Source of the DNA: Gymnopus androsaceus JB14
Taxonomy: Eukaryota; Basidiomycota; Agaricomycetes; Agaricales; Omphalotaceae
Direction of reading: 5' to 3'
DNA: 64,000 nt
Assembly (NCBI GenBank): GCA_009733575.1
Contig: ML769402.1
Coordinates: 1 to 64,000, forward strand
Shown in pieces: positions 40,830 through 52,735 of the stretch. How positions within the stretch are numbered: the stretch's first letter is position 1; each line of letters begins with the position of its first letter. A program made the position numbers and the translations under genes. Below the pieces are notes generated by a model that was not told the origin of the DNA, ran no database searches, and saw nothing but the letters and a program-made list of their open reading frames with translations.

Positions 40830-41404
40830 ATCATTCAGAAGGAGGCTCCTTCAAACCCTGTTTCTTTCTGCTCAGCTCCTGTCTCTTTCGCTCTGCAGCT
40901 TCCAGTCTGTCCGACATCGCTTTTAGTTCCGCCTTGAGTTTCTCATTCTCCTGCGCGAGCTTTTGGACATTTGAAGCGCGTTTATTCAATTTGGTCAACC
41001 TACGGTCAAGGTCAGAATGGTAACGCTTCTAGTTGGACGATGGCGTACTCGGGATCACCAGCAGAAATAATCGAATCAAGATCCAGACCAAAGTCATTGC
41101 TGATTTGGGGAAGGGATGGTGTTTCTTCTTCTAAATCTACATCCCCCGAGGTCGCCCCAGGTTTTGCTTCGTTTATAGGTTCATTGGACGTGGCAGCATA
41201 TTCTGTACCCCTTGAACTAGAGTCCTGTATCAGAAACGAATCATACACTGAAATCGACAAACATTCTAACCCAGACTGAACATCGTCCTGGTTTTGAGAA
41301 GAGTTCAAGCTGGACATTTGTGAAATTAAGAGTTTAAGCAATGGACGAGCAAGTTCAAGTTGAGTTGACAACGACTCGGTCCGGTTCAGCCCATCAGTGC
41401 TCAT
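40830..41404 (-). CDS. Coiled-coil protein of unknown function
   Basis: MSTDGLNRTESLSTQLELAR begins at 41404 (an upstream in-frame Met at 41446 is possible). An acidic middle, DVDLEEETPSLPQISNDFGL, leads to GDPEYAIVQLE, then RYHSDLDRRLTKLNKRASNV and a clear heptad-type coiled coil KLAQENEKLKAELKAMSDRL, ending GLKEPPSE at TGA 40830-40832. The frame changes between VQLE and RYHSD near 41025 by one base; no splice site fits there. I do not recognise the family. It is divergent from the PIG-Y-like gene with 113 bp between starts. Confidence 0.55.
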
Positions 41405-41517
41405 CAGATTGTCGCGCGACGCGCAAGAGCGGTTGCTTCCGTACATCCATCATCTCACCTGGCGGTGGCCATAATGTTTCACTAGCCCTAGATATCTGGC
41501 CTACATCTATTCTTACC
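41405..41517. promoter_or_regulatory. Shared divergent promoter, coiled-coil and PIG-Y-like genes
   Basis: 113 bp between start codons. If the coiled-coil gene starts at 41446 it is only 71 bp. Confidence 0.4.
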
Positions 41518-41798
41518 ATGCCATTGAACATTGGACACGGGATTATCGCTGCAACGTCACTCTTTTTCGTCGTCGCAAGCTATGCTATTCTTTTTAGCGC
41601 ATTCCTCCCTCTCACCGGCAATGTAGTGAGTTCCAGATCTTTCGTCACCGTGTCTTTCCGACTAAGGCCTTCTATTAGGTTCTCGATGCACTAGCGAGGG
41701 ATACACATTACAAGTACTTTGTGTTACTGATAATACCAACCGGGGCGTACTTTGTGATTGCGAATTGGGTTGGGTGGCAATATTATCGCAATTCATGA
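41518..41798 (+). CDS. PIG-Y-like subunit of GPI-GlcNAc transferase
   Basis: Two exons encode about 75 residues with two transmembrane helices: HGIIAATSLFFVVASYAILF and YFVLLIIPTGAYFVIANWVG, ending WQYYRNS at TGA 41796-41798. The size, the two-helix hairpin and the IPTGAYFVIANWVGWQYYRN end resemble PIG-Y, the small regulatory subunit of the enzyme that starts GPI anchor synthesis at the ER. It is too short for certainty, but the similarity at the second helix is good. Confidence 0.6.
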
Positions 41799-42222
41799 CC
41801 ATTCGTTCAATTACAGCTAGTAAGAGGCGACTACCAGCTCACAGGAATGTTAAGTGCATATTACTCTGCAGGTGGTGTACATGTCTATTACCTGCGGGGT
41901 GGAAGAGAGAAATGAGAACGATTGAGTTATTACGCACAGACCGTTGACTCCAAGATGAAGAAATAGATAATGATTGAGAGGCAAAATTTAAATTACGTCT
42001 AAGCCGACAGAAAGATTGAGTCGGATGGTATGGATTTTGGCCACGATATATGTTTTTTTTTTTTTGCTTTGACAATGAAAAGGCAACGGAGAGTATAAAT
42101 CTTTCATGCAAGATATCACACATGTGCTGGTAGAATACATGGGTATGGACTATCATACAAACAACAGTATATCATAAATATAGCAATAAATACATTGTTC
42201 GAGATCACAGTGTTTCCACTGC
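41799..42222. other. Intergenic
   Basis: 3' regions of the PIG-Y-like and Sfi1 genes. Contains a run of T near 42053-42065 and nothing else recognisable. Confidence 0.5.
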
Positions 42223-45200
42223 TCATGGTGGTTTCCTTGAAGCGCGTAAAATTTCCGAAGGAGTTTGGGACTTTCTACGCACATCCTGAATCTCCTGCCA
42301 CAGACTACTCCGCTCTTCACCACCAGCTGAGCTTGGAGAAGGCGGCCTAACAGGACTACGATCTCTCAGATACGAAGGCAAAGGTATTGAAGATCTGGTG
42401 GAGCGGGCGGGACTTGAAGCCCGAGTTCTGGGCGCAGAAATGAGTGTGCGGGTGGGGCTAACTTCAGATCTGGCTCTTGTAGGGACTGCAAGGCGACTTG
42501 CCAAGCCAACAAATCTGGAAGCAGGCGAGTTATTACTCGGGCCAGGATCTTCTTCATCTGGACTCGCAGATCGCGCGGCCCGGCGAGGGAAGATGTTTCG
42601 AGAAGTGTTGCTCCGAGGAGCAAACGAAAGCGGCGGTAGCCGAGAGAAGGGAGAAGGTCTGGAAGAAGGTGCACTTGGGGCAGGAAAATATCTGGCGCGA
42701 CTAAACGAGAGATTGAGAACCGTAAAGAAAAGAAGAAAGAGGGAAACACCTACGCGACCGCTTTGAGCGTAAGCTTGGTGCGATAGACTTGAAGCCATTT
42801 TTCAAGAGATTTTTCTATTCGAGTTGTGATCAGTCGCTAGTCGAATGAAAGTGATAACCAATACACACTGAGAAGGGCGTTCTTATCAACTTCCCTGGCT
42901 TTTTTGGCCTGTAATGCACGAGGCATGGCACTCCTCCATGCTCGCCAGTACTTGGTTTTGACGCGCTGTGCATCGAAGTGAATGGCAGGAAGCGCCTAAT
43001 GTTATATGTTAAATTAACATTTCAAAGGGAACAGAAAAACAGATACCTGTGTTTTGGAAAACCAAGTAGCAAAAGCACGATACTTGAGAGCTTCTTTATT
43101 TTGAAAGCGGAATTGGAGTTCCTAATGTCCCCATTAGTGAATTAAATAGTGTTTTCGTGCCAGACTCACTAGAGGCCTTAGGCGTTCGTCTTGGAACCGC
43201 TCACGCTTCATCTCCAATAATGTTCGCCAGCGGTCCCAGGCCATGATAATTGCTTCACGCTTGATCTGTTGCTCCTTCTGTTCCAGAACATTGCATCGGA
43301 GACGAACGGTTCGAGTAGCAGTAAGCCATTTGTGAAATATTTTCCGAACATTGTCTGCAACTTGTGTCAGAGATATTTTTTATATAGCCACAGGTGATAC
43401 TCACCCTCCCGCTTGATATCCTGGTAGCTTTGCATAAGACCCAGTTCTTCGACGTGTCGAGCGCGAACTTTTTTCCATCTCTTGAAGAAATGTCTAATGC
43501 AAAGATCAGGTTTCAGCAACCACTGGTGGGAAACATAAACTTACATCAGAAGAGCAGCCTCATTACGCTGCGCCACCTCTAGCTCCAGTAGTTTGATTTC
43601 AATGACTCGATTAGTCCAGTGAGTCAAGAATTTGGTTAAAACCCTCTAGAAAAAGGATAAGTACACGATTAACAACAAACCGGCGGGAGGCAAACCTTGC
43701 GAACTTGATCTTGAATGACTTCTTCAGCCAACCGAGTATGTCGCAATTTCTGACTACGTTGTAACCACACTAAAAACAAATCAAAGACCGCACACACAAG
43801 CATTAGCTTGAGGGTTTACCTTGGAATAGATTTTTGACCATCAACTGCTCAGAAGCGCGACGCTTTTTGTCTGCTATGCGCTCACAGTACTTCTCTTTTA
43901 AGAGGTTCCATGATCTGCGAAGAACCAGATACTTCTCTGCGAGCCTAGCTTTCTTGGCCATCTTGAGTTGCTTGTGAAGGTTCAAACGCCATTGAAGAAG
44001 CGTGCGCCGATAGACCCACACAGAATGCTTTTGCATCGCAAGCAACTGCGCACTTTGTTGTGCAGAGAGTACTTGGCGCCAGGAGTGAAACGCGATCTTA
44101 GCGCTGCTTGACTGCAGTCGCGTAGAGAAGCGAAGAGCCATGTCTACGGTAGAACCATGTTTGAAAGGACGGGTAGAAAATATTGCGGGCCGCACTGACC
44201 TTCGAGTTTTCGCTGACTATCCAGCTGAGCTTTCCAAACCGCCCATGCCGCCTTGGTCAATCTGAAAGCTTTGACTTTTTCAAGAAGCTTTCCACGTTCG
44301 CTGTGCTTTCCAAACCCGCATAGCAGCGCGTAAAAGAATATCATCTCGATGACTAATATGCCTATTAACGCGAGCCTCTAGGCTCTGCGTGGATATAAGT
44401 ATAGGATCTAACGATGGAAAAAACAACTTACTCGTATCCGATCTCGTGCTGCCTTCCACGACCTGATGGCATTCTTGACCACTATGACATTGTGGAAAGC
44501 ATCTGCAGCTTGTATATCGTGCCTATGAGTTGTTGGTTAGTAGTAGCCGTAAAAATTGAGAATGGAGACAAACGTTTTCTTGTTCCAAGTGTCCAAAGCG
44601 TCGCCCATGATTCTCAGTCCAACTCGCTTCGACATCATCTTTTCCATGCGAGCTAGTTCCGTATATGACCGCCAGTGATCCCAGTACATCTCAACCACCC
44701 CATCCATACGACTGCGAAACATGTCATCTGCAACGGCTTCCTTCTCGTATACTCCCCGTAACCGCGTTTTCCAGCGTCGAAAAAGTCGTACAACAACCTG
44801 CTCACTAAAGTGCTGTTCTGCCAGAATGAGCTTGTGAGATTGCGCCCACTCGGACCAAGCCTCCCTCAAGATCCTAGTATCTCGTTTCTGCCGAACAAGT
44901 TGTATCTTCATACGCATATCCTGACGCCATTCAGCCTGCTGCTTCTCCTTTAGTCGTTCTTTGAAACGATGTTTCCATATCCTAAAAAACGCTCGTTGAC
45001 AGAGTCTGTTCGAAACTGCGTCGACCTGTTTATAAAAGTCGCGTCGAGAAGCTGCACGCTCGTACCAGCGCAGAAGGAACCTTTGCAATAGTATATTGTC
45101 TCTGGCGGTGCCAACTTGCTCGTTTGCAGTCTAGGAAAGATGAATTACTATTCAAGTTCGTCATGATAAAAGTGCAACACACTATGGTCCATTGAAAACC

Positions 45201-46184
45201 TTGTCTCCAAACATCAAAACACCGTTCAATGAGTTTCTCTTCTCTGAACCTATCAGCCTCCCTCTCATCCTGCATCATTTTGACTTTCTTCCAGGCGTCT
45301 TCTTCATTTATCGCGCTGTTCCTTCTTTCCGTAGGTCGGGAAACTGCAAGTTGCAGCCTTAGCCGGTGGTAGCCGCTCGATCTTTTTCGTAGGTAAAAAC
45401 TGGAGAGTTTGATCTAACTGGAAGATCTCGATAGGAGGGTGGAGTAGACGCGACCGGCTCTGGGATATGATGAGGAGCTCGACGTGAGAGAACATGGGTA
45501 GATGCAGGGGTAGAGAAAGGACGCGGAATATCCTCGTCTACTTCAAGACCTAATGAATTATTGGTCAGGTCGGAAGGACTATAGCCTTTTCGCGAAGGGA
45601 AGACTGTGGAAGATGCAGGAAATGTATGTAGTCCATCCAAAACAGACCCATCGTCTGTTTCCGAGGTTTGTGAGACGCGAAGGGCAGACGCGGATGAAAA
45701 AAGATCATCGCTTAGAATGGTTGAAGGCCCTGGGCGAGAATGCGCAACGATCCCAGAGCGAAGTGGTTGTCTTGGAATTGGAACAGGTTCAGTTTTTGAC
45801 GGAGGACCTCTGAGGTTCCATTCCATAGCCGTTCTGGACTTTAATCGCGTCCCATTTCTCCTTCCAGCTGCTTCCCTTGAGCGTGCCCAATTTCAACAAC
45901 TTTCCATAATAAACAACCTCGTGAGGATCTAATCCGCGTTCGAGAAGAATGTCATTATACGCCTTGAAAACACCGAGGAATGTTGTTGCAGTTGGACCAG
46001 CCCGCTCTATAATAGCATCTACAAGTTCAACTTCTTCAACCGACAACCCCGCAAGCTCGGGGACGGCGGAAAATGCTGAAGAGCGAGAAACATCGGCTGA
46101 GTTTGTTGAGACTTGAAGGCGCTGCTGAGAAATACCGACGGGCTTTGCTGGTGGAGAAGACCGAGCAGGCCGGAAGCCGAACAT
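42223..46184 (-). CDS. SFI1: Sfi1-like centrin-binding spindle-pole-body protein
   Basis: Starts MFGFRPARSSPPAKPVGISQ. A conserved N-terminal domain reads LSVEEVELVDAIIERAGPTA, TTFLGVFKAYNDILLERGLD and YYGKLLKLGTLKGSSWKEKW. A Ser/Pro-rich linker follows, then more than fifteen Sfi1-type repeats with the Ala-Leu-Phe-Trp pattern, for example LLQRFLLRWYERAASR, RAFFRIWKHRFKERLK, VVVRLFRRWKTRLRG, RRTLLQWRLNLHKQLK, RHFFKRWKKVRARHVE, KYRAFATWFSKTQ and KYWRAWRSAM. A basic/Ser-rich tail ends RASRKPP at TGA 42223. Each repeat binds one centrin (Cdc31) along a long helix in the half-bridge of the spindle pole body. At least twelve introns. Two frame breaks: an extra base at 45821-45822 (GYG to WNLRG) and a missing base in the run 45383-45387 (TYEK to RSSGYHRL). 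Confidence 0.85.
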
Positions 46185-46699
46185 TAACGATGAGGAGAAG
46201 CGTTGAACTGGAAGATGAGCGCTTAACCCGTCACGAGATTCCGTTAGCGCCTACGCGACAGCATAACACGATCCAGAACTAACTTAAATAATACGACAAA
46301 GCCTTAAGCCGAAGGGCTGATCGTAGATTCGTAGTGCACTTTTATCGCGTTTACCATTTAGAAAGGAGCATTATAAGTTTGTAACTAACATGTATATCAG
46401 GAGGCGGAATATGAAAGAGCCACTGAAAGTACTCGTAGTCCAGGAGGCAAAGGGAAAGACTCAAGAGAACGGAGAAGAGCGAGCAAAAATGCACAAGCAA
46501 GGAGAGGAAAGCAGTCAATCTGCGAGATAGCCACTGCTGAGACCTTTAACCTATGCTTAGAAAGTTCAGGCACTCGGAAACACCGACTTCACTCAGGTAT
46601 TGCTTGATGTTTTGCTCAGCAGCCCCCAGTTCATTCCCTCTAGCAAAAAGCTTTTATACGAAGGCAGCTGGCGGGTCGCCTTGTCGATGTCTGGAGGGA

Positions 46700-47830
46700 G
46701 AACCAGGTGCTCTTGTTATCCTTTTCTCATGGTCGCACTCCGATTCTGGCTTGATCTTTCAGTGCCCTTCAACTTTGACTGCTTCGCTCCCCTGGCACTA
46801 CCACGACCACCATGACCACTAGGACCAGGACTACCGCCAGGACCACCATGATCTCCATGATCTCCTTGCTCAAACCTGCACGAGTTCGAGGGGAAGATCC
46901 CAGGGGAGTCTAAGCGTCCTGTACCGTCGTCATGACGTACTCAGCAGGACTTTGCTGAGGAGATGGTGAACCAATCTGATTTGTAATACGTAAGCAACTA
47001 CTTAAATTAAAATACTACTGGAATAGGGGTAAGAATCTTTTGAACACAAGTCCGAAGGGCTTGTCGAGGTTCATACGCAGGTGCGTATGAGGCTCGACAC
47101 CAGCCAAAAATCTAGAAGGATATTAGTGTTCCCATAACCATTCCAATAATCGTTCACCTCCTTTGCCTCGTATGCCTCTTCCTCATCATACAATATGCCA
47201 TCCTGATTAGGATAATCCTATTGAACAGCTCACTTGGCGACTCACAACACCATTCTCAGTGATCCCTTAGCTAGCACTGCACTGGTGGTGTCACATTGAT
47301 GAGCAAATATCAATACCGCCTGCCAACAACCTGCCAGTGTAGTAAAAATTTCCATCACTGGCACTGCTGATATTGATATTTTACACACCCGCAGCTGGCA
47401 TCAGCTTCCTCTGTTGTCTCCTGTATCAGAGTCGTCTAGATTGCTATTGAGAACTTCTGAACTAGCTGATGCTGATGTCGATGCACAAGCACTATGCACT
47501 ACTAGTAGTTGCCGCCTGTGGCTAAGGTTGGATGATTAGACCGAGGCGCAAGTCGCCAACTCGTCTTCTTTTGAAGGGGGACTGTCAAGTTTGGAGTACG
47601 ACCTCCACTGCCTCCGCCCCGGAAGTAGGTACAGGAGCGGGAGTAGCAGTGGCTGGAGTAGCATCAGGCCAAGCTGGGACATTGGCCTAATTAAGTGGAG
47701 CACCTGTACCCATACCATTCGTACTAAGAATGGGTTTGCACTGGAGGTGAACCAGGAGGGTACTGCTATAATTTGGTGCAGCAGGAAGATGAGCACTATA
47801 TATGATGTATCGGCAAACCCTGAATGCAAA
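46700..47830 (-). mobile_element. Possible decayed retroelement gag-like remnant
   Basis: On the minus strand, fragments read GDHGDHGGPGGSPGPSGHGG with a following basic stretch (RGSARGAKQSKLKG), and near 47600-47720 NVPAWPDATPATATPAPVP. Gly/Pro-rich and Ala/Pro/Thr-rich linkers with a basic part are common in gag proteins of basidiomycete LTR elements, but no zinc knuckle, protease, RT or LTR is visible and all frames are interrupted. The call is weak. Confidence 0.25.
47063..47098. repeat. Imperfect 17-bp hairpin
   Basis: GTCGAGGTTCATACGCA, GG, then TGCGTATGAGGCTCGAC: 15 of 17 pairs match with a 2-nt loop. Confidence 0.6.
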
Positions 47831-49204
47831 GAAGAGCGTAAGCAATCGCAGGAGCATTATGAAGCATGTAACAAGTGCCTAATGGTACGTTTACACTGGA
47901 TGGCAGAGGAGAAGCAGCAGTATAAGGATTCACCAGTGTCACTGCAATAGGGGTGACCTGGCATCATGATATGCATTGAATAAGCTAGGCACAGGTACAG
48001 CTGAAGCACCTGAGGAGGAGGAACTTCAAAGTCGACTACATGAGAGGCAAGGACTGCAGAAAAAGCAAGTTTTGTGTATGACAGTATTTTTCATCGGAAA
48101 AAGAGGTTGGATGAGAGTGTAACCTACTTTATGTACATAGTGGTTTGTGCAGCTACAACCTACTTAAACATGGTTTAGTAAATGTACTTTGTATGCTTAC
48201 TTTGTGTCAACTAGGAGTTGATGACATATTTAGAAATACATTTGTGCATCTTGCTAATACCCAAGTTATGTATCAAATTCTGATTCTAGCTGAATTCCAC
48301 CGCACAGCCAGAAGCTGGCCGTGACACCCCCAACTGAAAACTTTCAGTGAGCAGGGTTGAGGAAAGTTTGGGGTTTTCAACAGCCAAGGGGTTGTTCAGT
48401 AGAATAATCCTCCTGATTATTCCATCATTGAGCTTGGCCTCAGTAATTGGTGTAAATGTCTCCAAGATTTCCAACTACTGTCCGTAATTTACAGTCCTCC
48501 TGTCAAGTGTTAGGTGAAAAGTGTTAGGTGTTAGGTGCCAGCCTGTGCCAGCTTACAGTCATAGTCAGGTGGGTGTAATTGTTTGATAATCATGGTTGTC
48601 CACCATCAATCTTCGACTCATTTGCCATCACACTATATTCAAGTTCCCGATCTCTTACTAAGGCTTACGATGCTTGGTAGTCTTTGTATTCTATAATCCC
48701 CGACTTTTGTGCTGCGTCATGGTGACTTGCGGCTCCTAGGACCTAGATTCATTGTTTTTATATCCCTTTTGAAGTATGATGTCGTATCTGGAGCCTTATG
48801 TTCTCCTATATCCCTGCTTTAACTCATCCATGATGTAAATGAGCTCATGATCACTGTACTGTGTACATGTTCAAGAAAATTACAGTTCTAAGTTGAAACT
48901 TGATAATCTTCGGGCCATGATATGGATACCACTGCTAACTGGCATCCGGCTATAAAAATCCGATAGCTTTATAACTCCACTGGACACACTCCACTATTGG
49001 GAGTCCCGGAATCCCGGCAAGGCTGTCAAACAACGGCCTGTGCAAGCTCCACATCGGAGGATAAGATAGATCATATTCTTGACAATCCTGACATGATCCT
49101 GGCTCAATGACAACTCAATGATACCATTGTATTAATGGAGTGCGAGCAAAGTAACTAAACTTATTTTCCCCACAGCCTATCCAGGCACCAACTGATTTCT
49201 AGTT

Positions 49205-49383
49205 CATCAGCAAAACCTGTATTTTCGCTGGAGAAAACCAATACATTTGGAGCATCTCTGGAGCAAGGGTACCAGTTCCAGAGAGCTCCAGAGCTCTCTG
49301 GAGAAGTTTGACAGCTTGATTGAAAGCTGTCAAGCTCTGGAGCTCTCTTGAGACCTTAAGCAAAAATACAGGTTTTGCTGATG
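49205..49383. mobile_element. MITE-like element, 179 bp, with terminal inverted repeats
   Basis: The ends are inverted repeats: CATCAGCAAAACCTGTATTT at 49205 and its reverse complement ending at 49383, about 21 perfect bases continuing with one mismatch (CGCT against TGCT). Inside are further palindromes, CCAGAGAGCTCCAGAGCTCT around 49275-49300 and GACAGCTT...AAGCTGTC around 49311-49330. There is no ORF. The possible target duplication is only TT on each side, which is not decisive. It sits about 180 bp upstream of the DUF6534 gene. Confidence 0.65.
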
Positions 49384-49560
49384 TTGCTTAGTTTAATTTA
49401 GCTGACAGTGCAAATACTACTTCTATCAATCTCAGATCAAGATCTGTAGCACATATTATATATTGAGCTACTCCTTCATCTACAAGACGAGTCTCAATAC
49501 CACCCCCAAGGATACTATTCTTTCCTTAATTTTCATTTTTTTCAGCGGATTGAGTCGCTC

Positions 49561-51158
49561 ATGTCCAACATAACAAACAGTGTGCCTTTAACAGCTCTTC
49601 CTCTGGGTATCAATCTCTCCTCAAGTGTGGATGGAATTTTCTACGGATATACTCTTTCCACAGTGTATGTGCCTGCTAGATGAACTACCTCAAAAGCCAA
49701 ATACTTACTAAGTTACATCCCTCTTAGTTTGTTTGGCATAACTATAGTTCAAGCATGGATATATATCAATACCAATGATGATAAATGGCCATTACGCATA
49801 CTTGTGAGCTCCATTCAAGCTCCATTTGAACATGCTGTCTCATGTACCAATATAACTTTAGGTTACAGCATTGGTGTAGCTATCCATTTGCAGCTTCTTT
49901 TGCATGAACCTGAGCTCTACCCCGACAGATTGGCAGATTTTACAACCACTTGTCTTGACACCCAAGTCTTGCATCACCTCTTGATTACAAATTTCGGAAG
50001 TCTGGATGTGTTCACAGAACTTCCACTGTAAGAAATCCTCCTACTCAGTGAAATTATGTACTAATAATCCAGTTGAAGGTCATTTATGATAGAGACAATG
50101 TTAACCATTATCATTGGGGTTTGTGCGGAATTGTTTTTTATTTCAAAGGTTTGGCTGCGTAAGTGATGTAAAGATCTGTTTAGAAACAAACCCTAGTGAT
50201 TGCTATTCCGCAGTTAAACAGCTCCATTGGACAGTTTCTGTTCTAATGCTTGTGACCTGTATTGGTGGAGCAGGTTGTTCTTTTTGTTTCATCACTTAAT
50301 GTGTATTCAACTTCGTCCTTTTTCATAGTGGCCGGAATTGTCGCTGTTGTTCAAGATCTTGAACACCCATTTGTAGATTTCGGCTTGACACACCGTGCAC
50401 CAAGGGTGGGCCTACTTTCTTCTTGTTATTAATTTGGATTAAGTGACGGAAATATGTAGTTAGCAACTGCCTTGAATGTAGGATTAACATTATTGTCCAA
50501 CACCATCACGTCAACCGCGTTATGCTGGTCTTTTGCCAACTCCCGTACTGGAATAAAAAGGACCGATACACTCCTTCAGAAACTTTTCCAATACACTGTT
50601 ACACGAGGAATTTTTGTAACAGTCAACCTGTTCCTGCTTTTGATTCTCTTTTTAGTTCACCCAGAAGAGCTTGCTTGGTGAAAAAACTCCATTTCCTGCA
50701 ACAGGCGCTTATACCAAACTTTTCAGGGTGCCATTCCATTGGAGTACGAGTAAAGTCTATGTAATCACAATGGGTTTGTACTTATTCCACATTAATCTAC
50801 AGGAATTAAATTGATCTTAATACTTAAACTCACTCAGTGGCAATGCTCAATAGTCGGGACACTCTACGCAAAGATCTGGACCGTGGGGCTGTTATCACTG
50901 ACTCAGAAATGCCTGCTAATGCACCCAGATCATATATAAATACTGGAGAGAGAATTGACCCTGGAGTTTTTGGTAGTCTTGGACGAAAGGCTAATGAAGC
51001 CCAGGATAGAAGGATGATGGATATCCTTGAGGTAAGCTGCAATCTGCGTTACAACCCATAGAGAACCAATTCCTAATATACATGGGTTTCCCTAGCTGGA
51101 AAATTACAATCATATTTCAGTCCTACTAAACGAGCAACCTCTACACCAGCGTGTTTAG
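49561..51158 (+). CDS. Seven-TM membrane protein of the mushroom DUF6534 type
   Basis: Starts MSNITNSVPLTALPLGINLS, then GIFYGYTLSTVLFGITIVQA, TCLDTQVLHHLLITNFGSLD, FMIETMLTIIIGVCAELFFI, HWTVSVLMLVTCIGGAG, VAGIVAVVQDLEHP, LATALNVGLTLLSNTITSTA, YTVTRGIFVTVNLFLLLILF and VPFHWSTSKVYVITMVAMLN. Multiple hydrophobic helices with a conserved SRDTLR end are typical of the expanded Agaricomycete family with the DUF6534 domain. The hydrophilic tail continues through a good intron to ENYNHISVLLNEQPLHQRV, ending at TAG 51156-51158. A T appears to be missing near 50080. Function unknown. The family is large and variable, and this copy sits in the accessory region. Confidence 0.7.
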
Positions 51159-51344
51159 GAATATGTTACCATCTCTCATTTACTGCTATGAGGTCTATAA
51201 TAAGATAAAATAAATAAAATAAAGACTCATAGTAGCGGAGTCGAAGAAAAGTCGGAGTATAACGTACACCGAGATCGCGCCATGTAATGTATCTATCTCT
51301 ACATCGAAGGAAAAATCAAAATCAAAATCAAGAAGGATGCCAAC

Positions 51345-51445
51345 TAGCATCACAGGGATCGAACCTGCAATCTCCTAAACGTGCACCAAACGTGCACCAT
51401 TGAGTTCGATTGTAACCAGGCGCGATGCCATTGCACAACACAGCT
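51345..51445 (-). other. tRNA-like sequence (A-box-like and B-box) of uncertain nature
   Basis: On the minus strand TTGTGCAATGGC (A-box-like) is followed by GGTTCGATCCC (a good B box), with T-stem GCAGG/CCTGT and D-stem GTGC/GCGC pairs. The acceptor stem pairs only partly (TAGC/GCTA) and the anticodon region contains a doubled GGTGCACGTTT. It may be a tRNA pseudogene, a tRNA-derived SINE or an intron-containing tRNA; I could not fold a full cloverleaf. Confidence 0.3.
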
Positions 51446-52699
51446 ATCTTCTCTCCTCCTTGAATCCTCAACTCCAATAATCAGTGGCAGCACGCCGGCT
51501 TTGAATGGCACCAACGATAAAATCCGACTTCTATTCACCCACCCTCCAAACAACCAATCTCTCCCGCACTCTGTCTTTGTACCCTGTATAGAAAATGTCT
51601 CCCGCAATCCTGCCACTCGAAACCTTTCTCTCCCTTCTAATACAGATGTTGCAAGCCGCTTTGCTGGCATCCCGTCAACGTGTACAGAGTAGACAAATGA
51701 GGATATATGGAAGTTGGTTTAGGTAGTATAAGTATCAAAAGAAGGTTTCGGAGGAATTGGAGCGTTGCCGAGACAGAACCGCATCGCCGGTGACGTCGTG
51801 TGGTACGAGTCTTGTTGTGTCACTACAGGCCACTACTTACGCTCTCGGGCTTTGAGTTGCGAGAAACGGCGCGTCTTTTTCCTTTTCAAAGTTTATTCCA
51901 ACGTAATCCAATTCAAGCCATAGTCCTAGACCATTCGGACTCAATAACACCCAGACTTCCTTGCTCCTCCCTCTTCCTCAACACCCTCTTCGCTTCCAAA
52001 AGTTCAAATTCAGACATTGGGCCAGAGTCCATCCACCACCTCGTCTCTGCAGTGCCGCCATTTGCCTTATCGTCCGCAATACTGCCATGGCTCACCTCGT
52101 TTCTGATCCTACTCATGGACATTGGTGTCGTCGTTGCAGCTTGCATTCCACATCCCACTCCTAAGTGACAGTACAACGTTCATGCCCCTTTTTCTAGCAC
52201 TATTTCCCTCAGATTGACGAAGATTGTGTGTGCTCGGGATCGAGAGCAATTGCTTTGCCGTGGAGACGTTTCAAGGATTTTTTTTGGCTCCAGTTCACGA
52301 GGAAATATTTATCCGACTTTTCTAGTCAATTCTATTGCTTTGAACGACGAAGAAAGACACTCACTTCCTTGTGGTATCGGATAAAGAAGTGGATCATCAA
52401 ATCGCGGTCGGCAGTTCTCGCAACCTATGAACCCATTTCGAGGCTCATGACATGGCTTCGATCTGGCGTTTTTGGGAATCCAGCCAATTTGTTGAAACTC
52501 CGCCCACTGAGACCTGAATCAGCCAACGAATGAATTATAGATGCTTGTTACTTACTAGCTCGTCTTCTGTCTCCGGAAACACATAACGGTGCTGCAAAGC
52601 GCTCTGTCCCCCACAAATGACACAGCACAGAATTCCTCGAAAGACATCCCTGCTATAAAGGCTATCATAAAATGCTGCGGTGATGGAGGAACCACTCTG

Positions 52700-52735
52700 A
52701 GAAGGTACCGGCACCCTTGGTTCGAACCCTGGTAG
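52700..52735 (+). other. B-box-like sequence
   Basis: GGTTCGAACCC lies in a tRNA-like setting (about 52719-52729), but its stem pairs imperfectly and no A box is clear. It may be part of a SINE. Confidence 0.2.

Larger units (their letters stand above)
46185..49560. other. Accessory region with retroelement-like and MITE-like sequence
   Basis: 3.4 kb without a convincing gene. It holds the retroelement-like remnant near 46700-47830, a 17-bp imperfect hairpin at 47063-47098, repeated GTGTTAGGTG-type strings near 48510-48535 and the MITE-like element at 49205-49383. ORFs on both strands are short and low complexity. Confidence 0.5.

Noticed and set aside
42398..42766. Plus-strand ORF of 122 codons near 42.5 kb
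   Set aside because: Antisense to the Ser/Arg/Pro-rich end of the Sfi1-like gene, where low complexity opens all frames.
46553..46822. Plus-strand ORF with a His-rich end (YHDHHDH)
   Set aside because: The His run is the other-frame shadow of the Gly-rich minus-strand fragment; no gene model.
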